A DNA stretch of 47,208 nt from assembly GCF_000714935.1 (NCBI RefSeq), contig NZ_JMIR01000036.1, positions 1-47,208 of the forward strand. Direction: 5' to 3'. The translations under genes and the position numbers were made by a program. Under the pieces are notes generated by a model. The model made no database searches and was not told where the DNA came from. It worked only from the letters and a program-made list of their open reading frames with translations. The stretch is from Tumebacillus flagellatus (GTDB taxonomy: Bacteria > Bacillota > Bacilli > Tumebacillales > Tumebacillaceae). Position 1 is the first letter of the stretch; the number at the start of each line of letters is the position of its first letter. Positions 1 to 9,565 of the stretch are shown here, piece by piece.

Positions 1-23
1 ATTTTATAATATAAAAATAATTT

Positions 24-368
24 TTGCGGGTGAGTTTTTATGAAGTTGCGTGCTGCGTCAATGGTGGAACTGCAACGATCAACTGGATGTCGTCAAACCG
101 CTCCGTTTCGTGGAGTGTAAAACCCACTTTTGTAGGCCCTTATTACTATAATCTTAGTGTAACGGTTACAAGAATGGATGGCTCTTGGGCGTTTGAGCAA
201 GATTTTTCGGGATTATGTCTGAATGGAACGAAAACTGGAGTGACCAGCAGTTTCGGTTACAATTTGGCACCTGGGAGGTATTATGCTACGCTGACTGGGG
301 ATTTTATTTTTGATCCGGGTACTGCGGGGGTTGAACCCGGTTGTACGATTCCGATTGACATCTACTAA
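24..368 (+). CDS. Hypothetical AT-rich protein, possibly a fragment of a secreted beta-sandwich protein
   Basis: I do not recognise this gene. The frame opens just after a TAA at 12-14, with TTG at 24 or GTG at 30 as the only early starts, and neither has a convincing ribosome site, so the 5' end may be missing or broken. The 114 residues are rich in Ser, Thr, Gly, Tyr and Asn with alternating hydrophobic positions, suggesting an all-beta extracellular domain, and they contain several cysteines. No signal peptide is visible, which would fit loss of the N-terminus. Base composition is AT-richer than the rest of the window. A hairpin terminator follows directly after the stop codon. Confidence 0.45.
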   Translation: MRVSFYEVACCVNGGTATINWMSSNRSVSWSVKPTFVGPYYYNLSVTVTRMDGSWAFEQDFSGLCLNGTKTGVTSSFGYNLAPGRYYATLTGDFIFDPGTAGVEPGCTIPIDIY

Positions 369-373
369 GGATG

Positions 374-411
374 AAAAGGACGTTCGCTGTGAAAGCAAAC
401 GTCCCTTTTTT
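374..411 (+). terminator. Intrinsic terminator after the first hypothetical gene
   Basis: A GGACGTT / AACGTCC stem with a short loop is followed by a run of T. It separates the first two hypothetical genes. Confidence 0.75.
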
Positions 412-426
412 AGAAAGGAAGTCACA

Positions 427-987
427 ATGAGAATCACTAATTCCTCTTCACTGATTGTTTCTTTTGACACATCAGCGGCGTTGAATTTCATGGTGTATTT
501 GCAAAATGCTTTGCTTCCTGTGTCCCAAGGAAGGCCGAAGTTTCCCCGATTGAAGCCAATCGGCTTACTGGATGAGAAGTTTAAGCAGCTCACATATGCA
601 TGGGAAGAAACACTTTCTTTTTTACAAATTAAAGAAATGGACACGTTTCCTTATGGGTATGAGAAATTTTATCGGGAGTTCTTTGACTCCGAAGAGGCGT
701 TAAAAGAATGCTTTCTTACCTTCTACAGCTGGTGGGAGAGCGGGGGTGGATGTTATTTGGTAAGTTCGGTTGGGAACAAGAGCGTGATATACGATTATGC
801 AGTAGGTCAATCGGGCGAAGCAGACACGAAACTCCAAGTGCAGATCGTTTATGACGAAGTTTTGTCGACCTGTTCTGTTGTCCGTCAAGGGTTCATGGTT
901 TTATCGATCCCAGAGTTGGAGACGTTGCACCACACAGGAGAAATTACAGATGAGATTAAGGGGAAGATCCGCAAGGCGCTTTCTTAA
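427..987 (+). CDS. Hypothetical protein, 186 aa
   Basis: I do not recognise this gene. The ATG at 427 is chosen because AAAGGAAG lies about 7 bases upstream; the same frame is open back to 310, but that part crosses the preceding terminator. The product is 186 residues, soluble, without signal peptide or membrane segment, and rich in Phe, Tyr and Trp in its middle (for example FYSWWESGGG). The C-terminus is charged and helical-looking (EITDEIKGKIRKALS). It is AT-richer than the conserved genes nearby, and it follows another AT-rich hypothetical, so both may belong to an accessory segment extending left of the window. An immunity or adaptor role is possible but nothing shows it. Confidence 0.6.
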   Translation: MRITNSSSLIVSFDTSAALNFMVYLQNALLPVSQGRPKFPRLKPIGLLDEKFKQLTYAWEETLSFLQIKEMDTFPYGYEKFYREFFDSEEALKECFLTFYSWWESGGGCYLVSSVGNKSVIYDYAVGQSGEADTKLQVQIVYDEVLSTCSVVRQGFMVLSIPELETLHHTGEITDEIKGKIRKALS

Positions 988-1024
988 TGCTGTCCTTAGA
1001 TTCAATCGGAGGAAAAACGTACTG

Positions 1025-1051
1025 ACCGCAAGAGCAACCAGTGCGGTTTTT
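1025..1051 (+). terminator. Weak intrinsic terminator
   Basis: A 6-bp ACCGCA / TGCGGT stem is followed by a T run, downstream of the 186-aa hypothetical gene. Confidence 0.45.
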
Positions 1052-1184
1052 CGTGTACATATGGAATGCTGTGACTGGGACTCTGTTGTGTCGGTCAAGA
1101 TCATGTTAGAATGAAACTCCAAAGGTGACATAAATACATCTAGAGATAGATCGCGCACAATCCGTTGAGGAAGGAGGAGAGCCG

Positions 1185-1952
1185 ATGAAGACGATCACAA
1201 ATCAAGAGGAACTGATCCGCGAACTGGAGACCGTCCTCGAACAGCTTCGAGAAGGCCATACGGAAGCGTCGGCTGCGCTGGCGGCAGATCTTCTGCAGGG
1301 ACTTTCTCTTCCCGCGTTCAAAAAACCGAAACGGAGCGTCAAAAAGCGCGTCAAGCGCTTCGTCTTCCGCTCCGTCCTGACAATCCTCGCCCTCGGGCTG
1401 ATCGGCGGCGGAGTGTACGCGTACTTCGGCAAAGAGAACAAACCGACGATTTCATCCTTCGTCACCGGCGTGCAAGGCATGGCGGAGCTCGCGACCGCCC
1501 AAGCGTACGTGATGACCACCATCGAAGGCTCGGACAACAAGCTGTTCGGCATGGACATCTCGGCGGACATCCCCGGCACGAAACGCCATTATATGATCAT
1601 CGTTCCCGCCAAGATCACGTCCGGCGTCGACTTGAAAGCGGTCCAAGACTCCGACATCAAGCTCGACGACAGCGCCAAGACCGTCGAGATCTCCCTCCCG
1701 CACGCCAAGATTCTCGACGACAGCATCCAGATGAACGACGTGAAAGTCTACACCGATCAGGGGCTGCTTCGCGCGGGTTACAGCGCCGAGGAGGGCGTCA
1801 ACCTGATCTCGCAGGCGTCCGTCAAGGAGCGCCTCAACCAGCAAGCCAAGGACGCCGGCCTGATCAAAACCGCAGAGGACAACGCAACGCAGGCGCTGCA
1901 AAAACTCTACGACCGATTCGGCTACCACGTGATCGTCACGTACCACGACTAA
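1185..1952 (+). CDS. DUF4230 family membrane-anchored protein
   Basis: The start ATG follows a strong AGGAAGGAGGAG ribosome site. The 255-residue product begins with a short helical region (residues 1-40), a Lys/Arg-rich stretch (45-58) and one membrane segment (about 60-80, VLTILALGLIGGGVYAYFG). The rest (85-255) would lie outside the cell. That outer part resembles DUF4230: a segment on aromatic/alanine helices (GVQGMAELATAQAYV), a beta-rich core (RHYMIIVPAKITSGVDL, KTVEISLPHAKIL) and a helical tail. The family's function is unknown; it has a single anchor and an SPFH-like look. It stands alone between terminators, directly upstream of groES-groEL. Confidence 0.8.
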   Translation: MKTITNQEELIRELETVLEQLREGHTEASAALAADLLQGLSLPAFKKPKRSVKKRVKRFVFRSVLTILALGLIGGGVYAYFGKENKPTISSFVTGVQGMAELATAQAYVMTTIEGSDNKLFGMDISADIPGTKRHYMIIVPAKITSGVDLKAVQDSDIKLDDSAKTVEISLPHAKILDDSIQMNDVKVYTDQGLLRAGYSAEEGVNLISQASVKERLNQQAKDAGLIKTAEDNATQALQKLYDRFGYHVIVTYHD

Positions 1953-1974
1953 CCGCCGACTCACCTCCAAGACG

Positions 1975-2013
1975 TCAAAAAGACAAGACCTTCCACGGGC
2001 CTTGTCTTTTTTT
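1975..2013 (+). terminator. Intrinsic terminator after the DUF4230 gene
   Basis: An AGACAAG / CTTGTCT stem is followed by seven T. Confidence 0.85.
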
Positions 2014-2060
2014 GTCCGGCGATTGGTGAAAAATTCGTTCTCATTCGCGAAAGTCTCTCA

Positions 2061-2089
2061 TAGATTCCAACGAGGACAACCCGTATAAT
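2061..2089 (+). promoter_or_regulatory. Possible upstream sigma-A promoter in the groES leader region
   Basis: TAGATT and a perfect TATAAT are separated by 17 bases. The -10 is excellent and the -35 poor. It could be a second, CIRCE-distant promoter for groESL or drive a short untranslated RNA. The 305-base gap from 1953 to 2257 otherwise holds only the terminator, the main promoter and CIRCE. Confidence 0.35.
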
Positions 2090-2162
2090 GGGCAGTGTCC
2101 GAGGAGACCCTGAATACTTGTGTGGTCAAAAAATGTTTACAAAAATTTTTTGCGCGAGACTC

Positions 2163-2191
2163 TTGCAAAGAATTTCAGGTTTGACTATCAT
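2163..2191 (+). promoter_or_regulatory. Sigma-A promoter of groES-groEL
   Basis: TTGCAA (2163-2168) and TATCAT (2186-2191) are separated by 17 bases. Transcription would start a few bases before the CIRCE operator, as in other Firmicute groE operons. Confidence 0.75.
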
Positions 2192-2202
2192 AAGAATTGG
2201 AA

Positions 2203-2229
2203 TTAGCACTCTGGTCTAGTGAGTGCTAA
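2203..2229 (+). promoter_or_regulatory. CIRCE operator (HrcA binding site)
   Basis: TTAGCACTC and GAGTGCTAA are separated by exactly nine bases, a perfect match to the CIRCE consensus. HrcA binds this element to repress groESL until heat or unfolded protein titrates GroEL away from HrcA (established knowledge). Confidence 0.97.
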
Positions 2230-2257
2230 CAATAACGTTCTCGAGGAGGTTTTTTTC

Positions 2258-2542
2258 ATGATTAAGCCGATCGGTGACCGCGTCGTCATCAAAGTTGTAG
2301 AACGTGAGGAGAAAACCGCATCCGGGCTGTTCCTGCCGGACACCGCCAAAGAAAAGCCGCAAGAGGGCGAAGTGATCGCCGTTGGCTCCGGCAAGATCGT
2401 AGGGAACGCTGTTGTGCCGCTCGAACTCAACGTTGGCGACCGCGTGATCTACTCCAAGTATGCAGGCACCGAACTGAAGTACGACGGTGTGGAATACTTG
2501 ATCCTGCGTGAAGCGGACATTCTCGCAGTCGTAGAGCGCTAA
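2258..2542 (+). CDS. groES: Co-chaperonin GroES
   Basis: The 94-residue product is the seven-subunit lid of the GroEL folding chamber in the cytoplasm. It starts [20 protein letters not shown], contains the mobile-loop region ([18 protein letters not shown], about residues 19-36) and ends in the usual EADILAVVE. Length is typical. ATG at 2258 is chosen because GAGGAGG lies 8 bases upstream; an in-frame GTG at 2219 lies inside the CIRCE element and is rejected. It is the first gene of the groES-groEL operon and is controlled by the promoter and CIRCE just upstream. Confidence 0.98.
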   Translation: MIKPIGDRVVIKVVEREEKTASGLFLPDTAKEKPQEGEVIAVGSGKIVGNAVVPLELNVGDRVIYSKYAGTELKYDGVEYLILREADILAVVER

Positions 2543-2590
2543 ACCGTACGACCCCACATAGAACACCAACCCGCTTTTCCCAATACGTAA

Positions 2591-4246
<1,656 letters not shown>

Positions 4247-4266
4247 TCTGCCCGCCGTACGGCACA

Positions 4267-4305
4267 ATGAAAAAGAAGGCTCCCGCGCGGGGCCTTCTTT
4301 TTTTG
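4267..4305 (+). terminator. Intrinsic terminator after groEL (works on both strands)
   Basis: An AAAGAAGGC / GCCTTCTTT stem with T run on the plus strand and A run on the 5' side. It also lies 20 bases beyond the stop of the convergent cyclase gene. Confidence 0.85.
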
Positions 4306-4324
4306 CGTTTTTGCGGGCGTTGTT

Positions 4325-5395
4325 TTAAAACCACACCCGAATCAACTCGGTATCCTGTTCCTTCCCGCGCAGTTTCACGTCGCCGATGCGCGCCCACTGA
4401 AACCAGCGCCCGTCCGGCTGGGCGTGGATGCGCTGGAACAGGTCGCCGGAGATCAGGCATTCGACGCCTTGAACTTTGCATTCTTCCTGCAGGCGGGCGG
4501 CGGTGTTGACGGTGTCGCCGAGGAACGCGATCTCGCGCTTGTTGTCGCCGATCTCCGCCGCCACCACCGGACCGCCGTGCAACCCGATGCGGTACTTCGG
4601 AACCAAGCCGTACTTCTGCTGGTAGCGCCCTTCGACATGCTGGAAGACCTCGTAGATCGACTTGCAGCACTTCAAGCAATTGCCCTGCTTCACGCCGAGC
4701 TTGACCGGCCAAGACACGATCACCGCATCGCCCACATATTTGTAAATCTCACCGTGCGAGCGCAGGATGCTCCCGGTGATGTCGTAGAAAAAGTCATTCA
4801 GAAAGTCCTGATACCGAAGATCGCCCAACTGCTCGGCAATCTGCGTTGAGCCCTGAATGTCCAAAAACATAAACACCCGCTCTTCCTCCACCGGCCGGTG
4901 ATACTTCCCCGTCAGAAAGTACCCGAGCACCCGACGTCCCAACAGCCGGTTGAGCATGACATAGACGTTCAACAGAAACGCCACCACCAAGATCAGCAGC
5001 GCCATCACGTAAAACGAGCGGTCGATCTCGATCTGAAAGTGATGCGATTTCAAAAACTGCTCAAACCCGTACGACATCGTCAACCAAAACGTAACGGTCA
5101 CCGTGTAGTACACCGTCCGAATGAACACGGCCACCAGAAATCGAGTCCTGCGCAAATAGCGGGCAAACACATGAAGCTCCACCGACGTGATGCACAACGA
5201 CGTCACCATGCCGGTCAACGCTCCCGTCAAGGCGTTCCAAATCAGTATGTCTTCATGGAGAAACGAGTTCATGACCCCGACCATAACACCAAAAAAACCG
5301 CTGACCAACATCAAGCGGAGGTCGCGTTTCCACAGCTCGCGGTTGCGAAATGAGTTGTTCACCTTCAAAATGATCGTCACCTTTACAACAGACAT
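4325..5395 (-). CDS. Membrane-anchored class III adenylate/guanylate cyclase
   Basis: The 356-residue product has an N-terminal membrane part with about four hydrophobic segments (residues 27-43, 52-72, 85-107, 128-148) and a cytoplasmic class III cyclase domain (about 173-356), predicted to make a cyclic nucleotide from ATP or GTP. Metal-binding aspartates are visible at D179 (FLDIQGST) and D223 (KYVGDAVI). K219 is the base-contacting lysine, and N297 and R301 (GDTVNTAAR) are the transition-state residues. The usual Asp/Thr/Ser that reads the base seems replaced by A290 (REIAFLGD). The ATG at 5395 has a poor ribosome site and may lie at the transcript 5' end; GTG at 5380 is an alternative. 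It is a single gene convergent with groEL. Confidence 0.85.
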   Translation of the reverse strand: MSVVKVTIILKVNNSFRNRELWKRDLRLMLVSGFFGVMVGVMNSFLHEDILIWNALTGALTGMVTSLCITSVELHVFARYLRRTRFLVAVFIRTVYYTVTVTFWLTMSYGFEQFLKSHHFQIEIDRSFYVMALLILVVAFLLNVYVMLNRLLGRRVLGYFLTGKYHRPVEEERVFMFLDIQGSTQIAEQLGDLRYQDFLNDFFYDITGSILRSHGEIYKYVGDAVIVSWPVKLGVKQGNCLKCCKSIYEVFQHVEGRYQQKYGLVPKYRIGLHGGPVVAAEIGDNKREIAFLGDTVNTAARLQEECKVQGVECLISGDLFQRIHAQPDGRWFQWARIGDVKLRGKEQDTELIRVWF

Positions 5396-5402
5396 TTCTT
5401 TA

Positions 5403-5432
5403 ATTCTAAATGTCGTTTGGGTGGATGTGCAA
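5403..5432 (-). promoter_or_regulatory. Possible promoter of the cyclase gene
   Basis: On the minus strand TTGCAC and TAGAAT are separated by 18 bases. Transcription would begin near 5396, next to the annotated ATG, which suggests a leaderless start or an internal GTG start. Confidence 0.4.
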
Positions 5433-5490
5433 GCAATTCCTTATGAAGTGTGATAAATGGGAATTATTAGATTTTCAAGGGGCGAGCTCG

Positions 5491-5760
5491 ATGAATCAAG
5501 TGTGGAAGTTTGGTTTTTAGGGGCTCTTCGCGTTGGTTTATGCGATGATGATCGGGGCCGGGCATTGGATGAACCTCGTGAATTTTGTGTTGGTGATCGT
5601 CGGGATTCTCTTGATCACTTGGCTGATGAAACGCTTCTTCCCGACATTGCTAACTGCATCCGCTCCCATCCAAGCGAAAGCCTCGCACACGGCTTTCGCT
5701 TTTTTCTTATCGCATACCCGCCCAAGAGTAGGAAACTCTAGAAGGAAATACAGGGTATAG
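5491..5760 (+). pseudogene. Small membrane protein interrupted by an in-frame TAG
   Basis: AAGGGGCGAG precedes an ATG at 5491. The frame encodes nine residues (MNQVWKFGF), hits TAG at 5518-5520, then continues in the same frame with GLFALVYAMMIGAGHWMN and a hydrophobic segment (LVNFVLVIVGILLITWLM). TGG to TAG would give the natural-looking FGFWGLFALVYAMM, so I infer a nonsense mutation. The reading frame then runs through an intrinsic terminator (5673-5707) before stopping at 5758-5760. That also suggests a lost original stop by a small frameshift; a TAA lies one frame away at 5651. The family is not recognised. Confidence 0.55.
5673..5707 (+). terminator. Intrinsic terminator after the broken small membrane gene
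   Basis: An AGCGAAAGCC / GGCTTTCGCT stem is followed by a T run. Confidence 0.85.
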
Positions 5761-5774
5761 GACGTGGTGCCAGC

Positions 5775-7748
5775 ATGAAGAAAAAACTACTGCTCATCAC
5801 CCTCGTCTGCTCGCTCGTCGCCAGCGTGTGTCTGTATTCGTCTGTCTACGGCGAGGAACGGGACGAGTTGCGGGCGTTGGTGTTGTATGAAACGGGAACG
5901 ACCGGCTACCAAGACGCCTTGCAAAACTGGAAACAATCGCTCATCGCCAATCTGACCGTCACGAGCGCACCGTTCTCCGAACTGGAGCGCGTGCCGCTTT
6001 CCACCTACCGCCTGGTCTACGTCGATCCGACGCTGTTGCAAGACCCCGACCGCGCCCGGATCGCCGACCAGTTGAAGACTTTTGTCCAACACGGCGGCTT
6101 CCTCTTCGTCGAGGACGCCGTGCACGAAGCGTTTGCGCCCGACTTCCTCGGGGCGAAGGAATTTCGTGCGCTCTCCGCACCCCCGCACAGCCTCGACTTC
6201 CCGCAAGTCCGCCAGAACCTGCGCGGGTTGCAAAGTGTCGTCAAGGACTACCGGGAACTACTCGACGCACTTCCCGACGCTTCGCTAAGCTGCACAGGTG
6301 CGGGTCCTTCCGTCGCCAAGAACCAGTGCGGCACAGGTCTGGTGCCTTCCACCGCCGAGACGCTGGCGAGCGCGCAGGACCTCTCGCTTTTTACTGTAAA
6401 CCGAGTGGGGGAAGGGGCGGTTTTTTTCGCAAACGCGCTGTTGCCAACCCGTGCGAACGGCAGCGGCTTTCTCGCGGCGGGCAACTACCTCCTGCAAAAT
6501 GAGTTCGCCGCCTATGCCGCCTTGGAATACACCGGCTTCGTCGTCAAAAAAGTCCTCGGCACCTACGGGCGACCCGCCATGGCGATGCAAACGCCGATCC
6601 AACGAACTTCCGACGTCAAGAACGGCACGATGGACCGCCTCCTCGACCTAGCCATTCAGCACGACGAAATCCCGTCGTTCTCGCTCGCCCGCACGATGGA
6701 GAGTGTCAATCTGGCGGAGTACCGCATGGACCCGCCGATCGACTCGCCGGCGTTTCCCGAGCGTGACAAGTTGAAGCGCACGCTTCAGAACATGCAAAAC
6801 GCCGGTCTCGACATCCAAGCCCGTCTGTTCACGCCGCCCGCCTCTCCCGCGGACACGCAACGAGAACTTTCCCTGCACCGCCGGGCGTTTGCCGCGTACG
6901 GGCTTCCGTGGAAGCACATCGGCGCCAATCAGCAGACGCCCCTCCCGCCCGACCCGACGCAGATTCTGTCTCTTGAAGTACAGAGCGGCATCGCGTGGAA
7001 TTCAGGGATTCGGCCGGAGCGACAGACGGCGTGGAACGTTCCTTTTTTCTGGACGAAGGGAGACGAGACGTTGCCGCTGCTGGTGTTCAACCCGATTTCG
7101 AACCCCGACCCGTCGCTCGCAAGGCACGACCTGCCGCTCAGCCTGCGACTGCCCAGCAACCTCTCCGATGCGGAAAAAACCGTCCTGTCCGCCGATCGGT
7201 TCCGTCGCGGGCACGACTACAATTTCATGACGGAAGAGCAGATGTTCCGCACGTTTCGCACGGTGCTGGGCTCGCGCGTGGAGCTCGTGCCGGACACGAG
7301 CAGCGACGCGCGGGTGTACACGTTGACCGTGACACCGCCCGCCGATTCGAAGGGGCTGGGGGATGATCTGAAGGTGTTGGGCGTGCACGTGCTGCTTGGC
7401 GAGCGCTATGCCAACGAAGGCGTGTCGACCGATGCGGACATCTACACGCGGCGCGGCAATTCGATCTACTTCGGCGTGTGGCAAAAAGCCGCGTTCACCA
7501 TCGGGCTCCCGAAAAGGCCGACCGACCCGCCGCACCTCCTGCGCGCCAATCTCCCCGTCACCGTTCGCCAGAACGGATTGCGCGTCACAGTTGAAGTGAA
7601 GAGCAAAGGCTTGCAGCAGTTGAAGTTCTGGGCCCCGTCCGGTTTGCAGGTGGAAACGCCGGGCTGGAGCGTGCGGCATGACGGCGCAGAAGCTTGGGTG
7701 CTGACGCGATACGGCGGCCCGACCGACTTGCAGATCACGTACAAATAG
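5775..7748 (+). CDS. Large secreted protein of unknown function
   Basis: I do not recognise a precise family. The 657-residue product has an N-terminal signal peptide (MKKKLLLITLVCSLVASVCLY, cleavage probably near residue 26). It then has an alpha/beta region (about 33-115) that reads like a glutamine-amidotransferase- or ThuA-like fold: ALVLYETGTTGYQDAL, then RLVYVDPTLLQDPDRARIADQLKTFV, then GGFLFVEDAVHEAF. Long Pro-rich and beta segments follow, and the C-terminus (about 590-657) looks like a beta-sandwich. No catalytic motif is evident. The start ATG has only a weak ribosome site. It is followed 109 bases later by a cell-wall peptidase gene, so a role at the envelope is plausible. Confidence 0.7.
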   Translation: MKKKLLLITLVCSLVASVCLYSSVYGEERDELRALVLYETGTTGYQDALQNWKQSLIANLTVTSAPFSELERVPLSTYRLVYVDPTLLQDPDRARIADQLKTFVQHGGFLFVEDAVHEAFAPDFLGAKEFRALSAPPHSLDFPQVRQNLRGLQSVVKDYRELLDALPDASLSCTGAGPSVAKNQCGTGLVPSTAETLASAQDLSLFTVNRVGEGAVFFANALLPTRANGSGFLAAGNYLLQNEFAAYAALEYTGFVVKKVLGTYGRPAMAMQTPIQRTSDVKNGTMDRLLDLAIQHDEIPSFSLARTMESVNLAEYRMDPPIDSPAFPERDKLKRTLQNMQNAGLDIQARLFTPPASPADTQRELSLHRRAFAAYGLPWKHIGANQQTPLPPDPTQILSLEVQSGIAWNSGIRPERQTAWNVPFFWTKGDETLPLLVFNPISNPDPSLARHDLPLSLRLPSNLSDAEKTVLSADRFRRGHDYNFMTEEQMFRTFRTVLGSRVELVPDTSSDARVYTLTVTPPADSKGLGDDLKVLGVHVLLGERYANEGVSTDADIYTRRGNSIYFGVWQKAAFTIGLPKRPTDPPHLLRANLPVTVRQNGLRVTVEVKSKGLQQLKFWAPSGLQVETPGWSVRHDGAEAWVLTRYGGPTDLQITYK

Positions 7749-7857
7749 TTCCATCAATGTGAACAAACTGTTTCAACTCCTAACTCCCGGCAGGACAATC
7801 ACGTTATGTCGACGAAGAGGTTCCGACAGACTTCGACAGCCGGAGAGGAGTATTGGA

Positions 7858-8934
7858 GTGAAACCAAAAAACCTGCACAAGCTGCTGACCGGTCTGCTTG
7901 CTGTGTTGCTGGTCACGGGGAGTACCCCGAACGGCGCATGGGCAGACGAGGCGCTGGATACCGCGAAGCAACAAGCGGATCAACTGCGCGCACAGAAGGA
8001 TCAAATCAACCAACAACTGCAAGCCACACAGGCAGATATAGACAAATTGACGGCAGACATCCAAGCCGCGATGGAGAAGAGCGCCGATCTGCAGAAGCAA
8101 ATCGCTTCGACGCAACAGAAACTGGAAGAGCAGAAGGTCAAGCTCAAAGGCCGCGTGAAGACCATGTACGAGGGCGGGGACGTCTCGTTTTGGAGCGTGT
8201 TGATGGATGCGACCAATTTCAGCGACTTCCTGGATCGGATGCAATTGTTGTCGATGATCGTACAGCAAGACAACTCGATCATCGAGGACTACAAAAACAC
8301 GCAAAACCAACTCAAGCAACAGCAGTCCGACCTCAACGCGCAAAACGAACTGCGCAAAAGCAAGCAGGCGGAATTGAACGCGATGGAAGCGGACCTGCAA
8401 AGCAAAGCGCAAGACGTGCAAAACCAGATCGCCGTCAAGGACGAAGAGATTGCCGACCTGGAAGCGGCGGGCGTGGCGGCGTACCAAAGCTACGCGGACG
8501 GCGTGGCGGCGGGGACGATCATCCCGCCCTCGGGCGGCGGCACGTTTGCGTGGCCGGTGCCGAGTTCGCACATAATCACGTCCGGTTACGGACTGCGCAG
8601 CGGCGGCGAATTCCACAAGGGTATCGACATCGGAGCCCCGGTGGGCACGCCGATCACGGCTGTGGCGGACGGCACGGTCTGGGCGGCGGGAACGGCGGAA
8701 GGCTTCGGGCACTGGATCGTCATCTTGCATGACAACGGCCTGATGTCGGTCTACGGCCACATGTTCGGCAACGGAGTTTATGTGCATGCGGGGCAGCGGG
8801 TCCAACAGGGCGAAGTGATCGGCGCGACGGGCAACGACGGCGAATCGTCCGGCCCGCACCTGCACTTCGCGATCGCCAACGGCGTCTCCGGCGGCCGCAT
8901 GAACTACATCAACCCGATGGGGTATTTGCAATGA
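7858..8934 (+). CDS. Secreted coiled-coil M23 family murein peptidase (EnvC/PcsB-like)
   Basis: GTG at 7858 is chosen because GGAGAGGAG lies 7 bases upstream; the frame is open earlier but without a ribosome site. The 358-residue product has a signal peptide (cleavage after AWA, about residue 29), a long Gln/Lys-rich coiled coil (about 32-215), a Gly/Pro linker and a C-terminal M23 zinc peptidase domain. The domain shows H253 and D257 (HKGIDIGAPVGTP), H301 (YGHM) and the H334-x-H336 pair (HLHF), the normal zinc and catalytic set. It probably cleaves peptidoglycan cross-links during growth, division or sporulation. Its stop overlaps the next start by four bases (ATGA), so the two are coupled. 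Confidence 0.92.
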   Translation: MKPKNLHKLLTGLLAVLLVTGSTPNGAWADEALDTAKQQADQLRAQKDQINQQLQATQADIDKLTADIQAAMEKSADLQKQIASTQQKLEEQKVKLKGRVKTMYEGGDVSFWSVLMDATNFSDFLDRMQLLSMIVQQDNSIIEDYKNTQNQLKQQQSDLNAQNELRKSKQAELNAMEADLQSKAQDVQNQIAVKDEEIADLEAAGVAAYQSYADGVAAGTIIPPSGGGTFAWPVPSSHIITSGYGLRSGGEFHKGIDIGAPVGTPITAVADGTVWAAGTAEGFGHWIVILHDNGLMSVYGHMFGNGVYVHAGQRVQQGEVIGATGNDGESSGPHLHFAIANGVSGGRMNYINPMGYLQ

Positions 8935-9467
8935 TCCAAACAAAAACTGCGATCCTCGGAGTTGCGATACTCGCGCTCCTGGGTTCGGTTGGGACCAACG
9001 TCTATCTCTTCAACCAACACAAGGCAGCGGAGCGATACTATCTTGCCCGAACTTTCACGGCGGCGGGCGAAGACCTGTTGCAAGTAAGCTCCTCCATTGA
9101 CTCTATGCTGAAAGACCCGGCCTCCGTGAGTTTTCAAATGGGGTTGCTGACGGCGCACATGGACGGTGCCAATCAACGCACGTTGGATTTAACGAGCAAT
9201 TTGACCGGAGCGAATCCCAACACAGAGTCGTGGGAGGTCATCCACCAAGGACTCGACCGCGCCATGCAACAAGTCTTCGAGCTCAACAGCCAGATCAAGG
9301 ACAACAAACCGTTGACCGTAGATCAACAGCAGAGATTGAAGAACATCCGGGAACTTTCAGACGGCGTGTTTGAAGTGTTTCGAACCAGCAATCCAAACAC
9401 CGGCGACATCAAATCCGCCTCCCTTCAAAACGCCGTCATCTCGGCGAAAAAGTTTTCGGCACCATGA
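8931..9467 (+). CDS. Membrane-anchored extracytoplasmic protein, unknown family
   Basis: I do not recognise the family. The 178-residue product has one N-terminal membrane segment (about residues 6-27, TAILGVAILALLGSVGTNVYL) and a mostly helical outer part with Gln, Ser and Asn. It starts inside the stop codon of the M23 peptidase gene (ATGA overlap), so it should be made with that enzyme. It may act as a partner or activator at the cell wall; this rests on context only. A strong terminator closes the unit. Confidence 0.75.
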   Translation: MIQTKTAILGVAILALLGSVGTNVYLFNQHKAAERYYLARTFTAAGEDLLQVSSSIDSMLKDPASVSFQMGLLTAHMDGANQRTLDLTSNLTGANPNTESWEVIHQGLDRAMQQVFELNSQIKDNKPLTVDQQQRLKNIRELSDGVFEVFRTSNPNTGDIKSASLQNAVISAKKFSAP

Positions 9468-9470
9468 GAA

Positions 9471-9507
9471 AATCCCTCCCGCTTACGAGCAGGAGGGATT
9501 TTTTTGG
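9471..9507 (+). terminator. Intrinsic terminator after the peptidase pair
   Basis: An AAATCCCTCC / GGAGGGATTT stem is followed by a T run. Confidence 0.9.
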
Positions 9508-9565
9508 AGTAAGGCGACAAGCGTTCCCATTACCGACGAAGATTCGAGAGGCTCTGGAAACTTGC

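Noticed and set aside
310-426. Upstream extension of the 186-aa hypothetical gene
   Set aside because: It crosses an intrinsic terminator, and a good ribosome site precedes ATG 427.
2219-2257. GTG start extending GroES by 13 residues
   Set aside because: It lies within the CIRCE operator and upstream of the true ribosome site.
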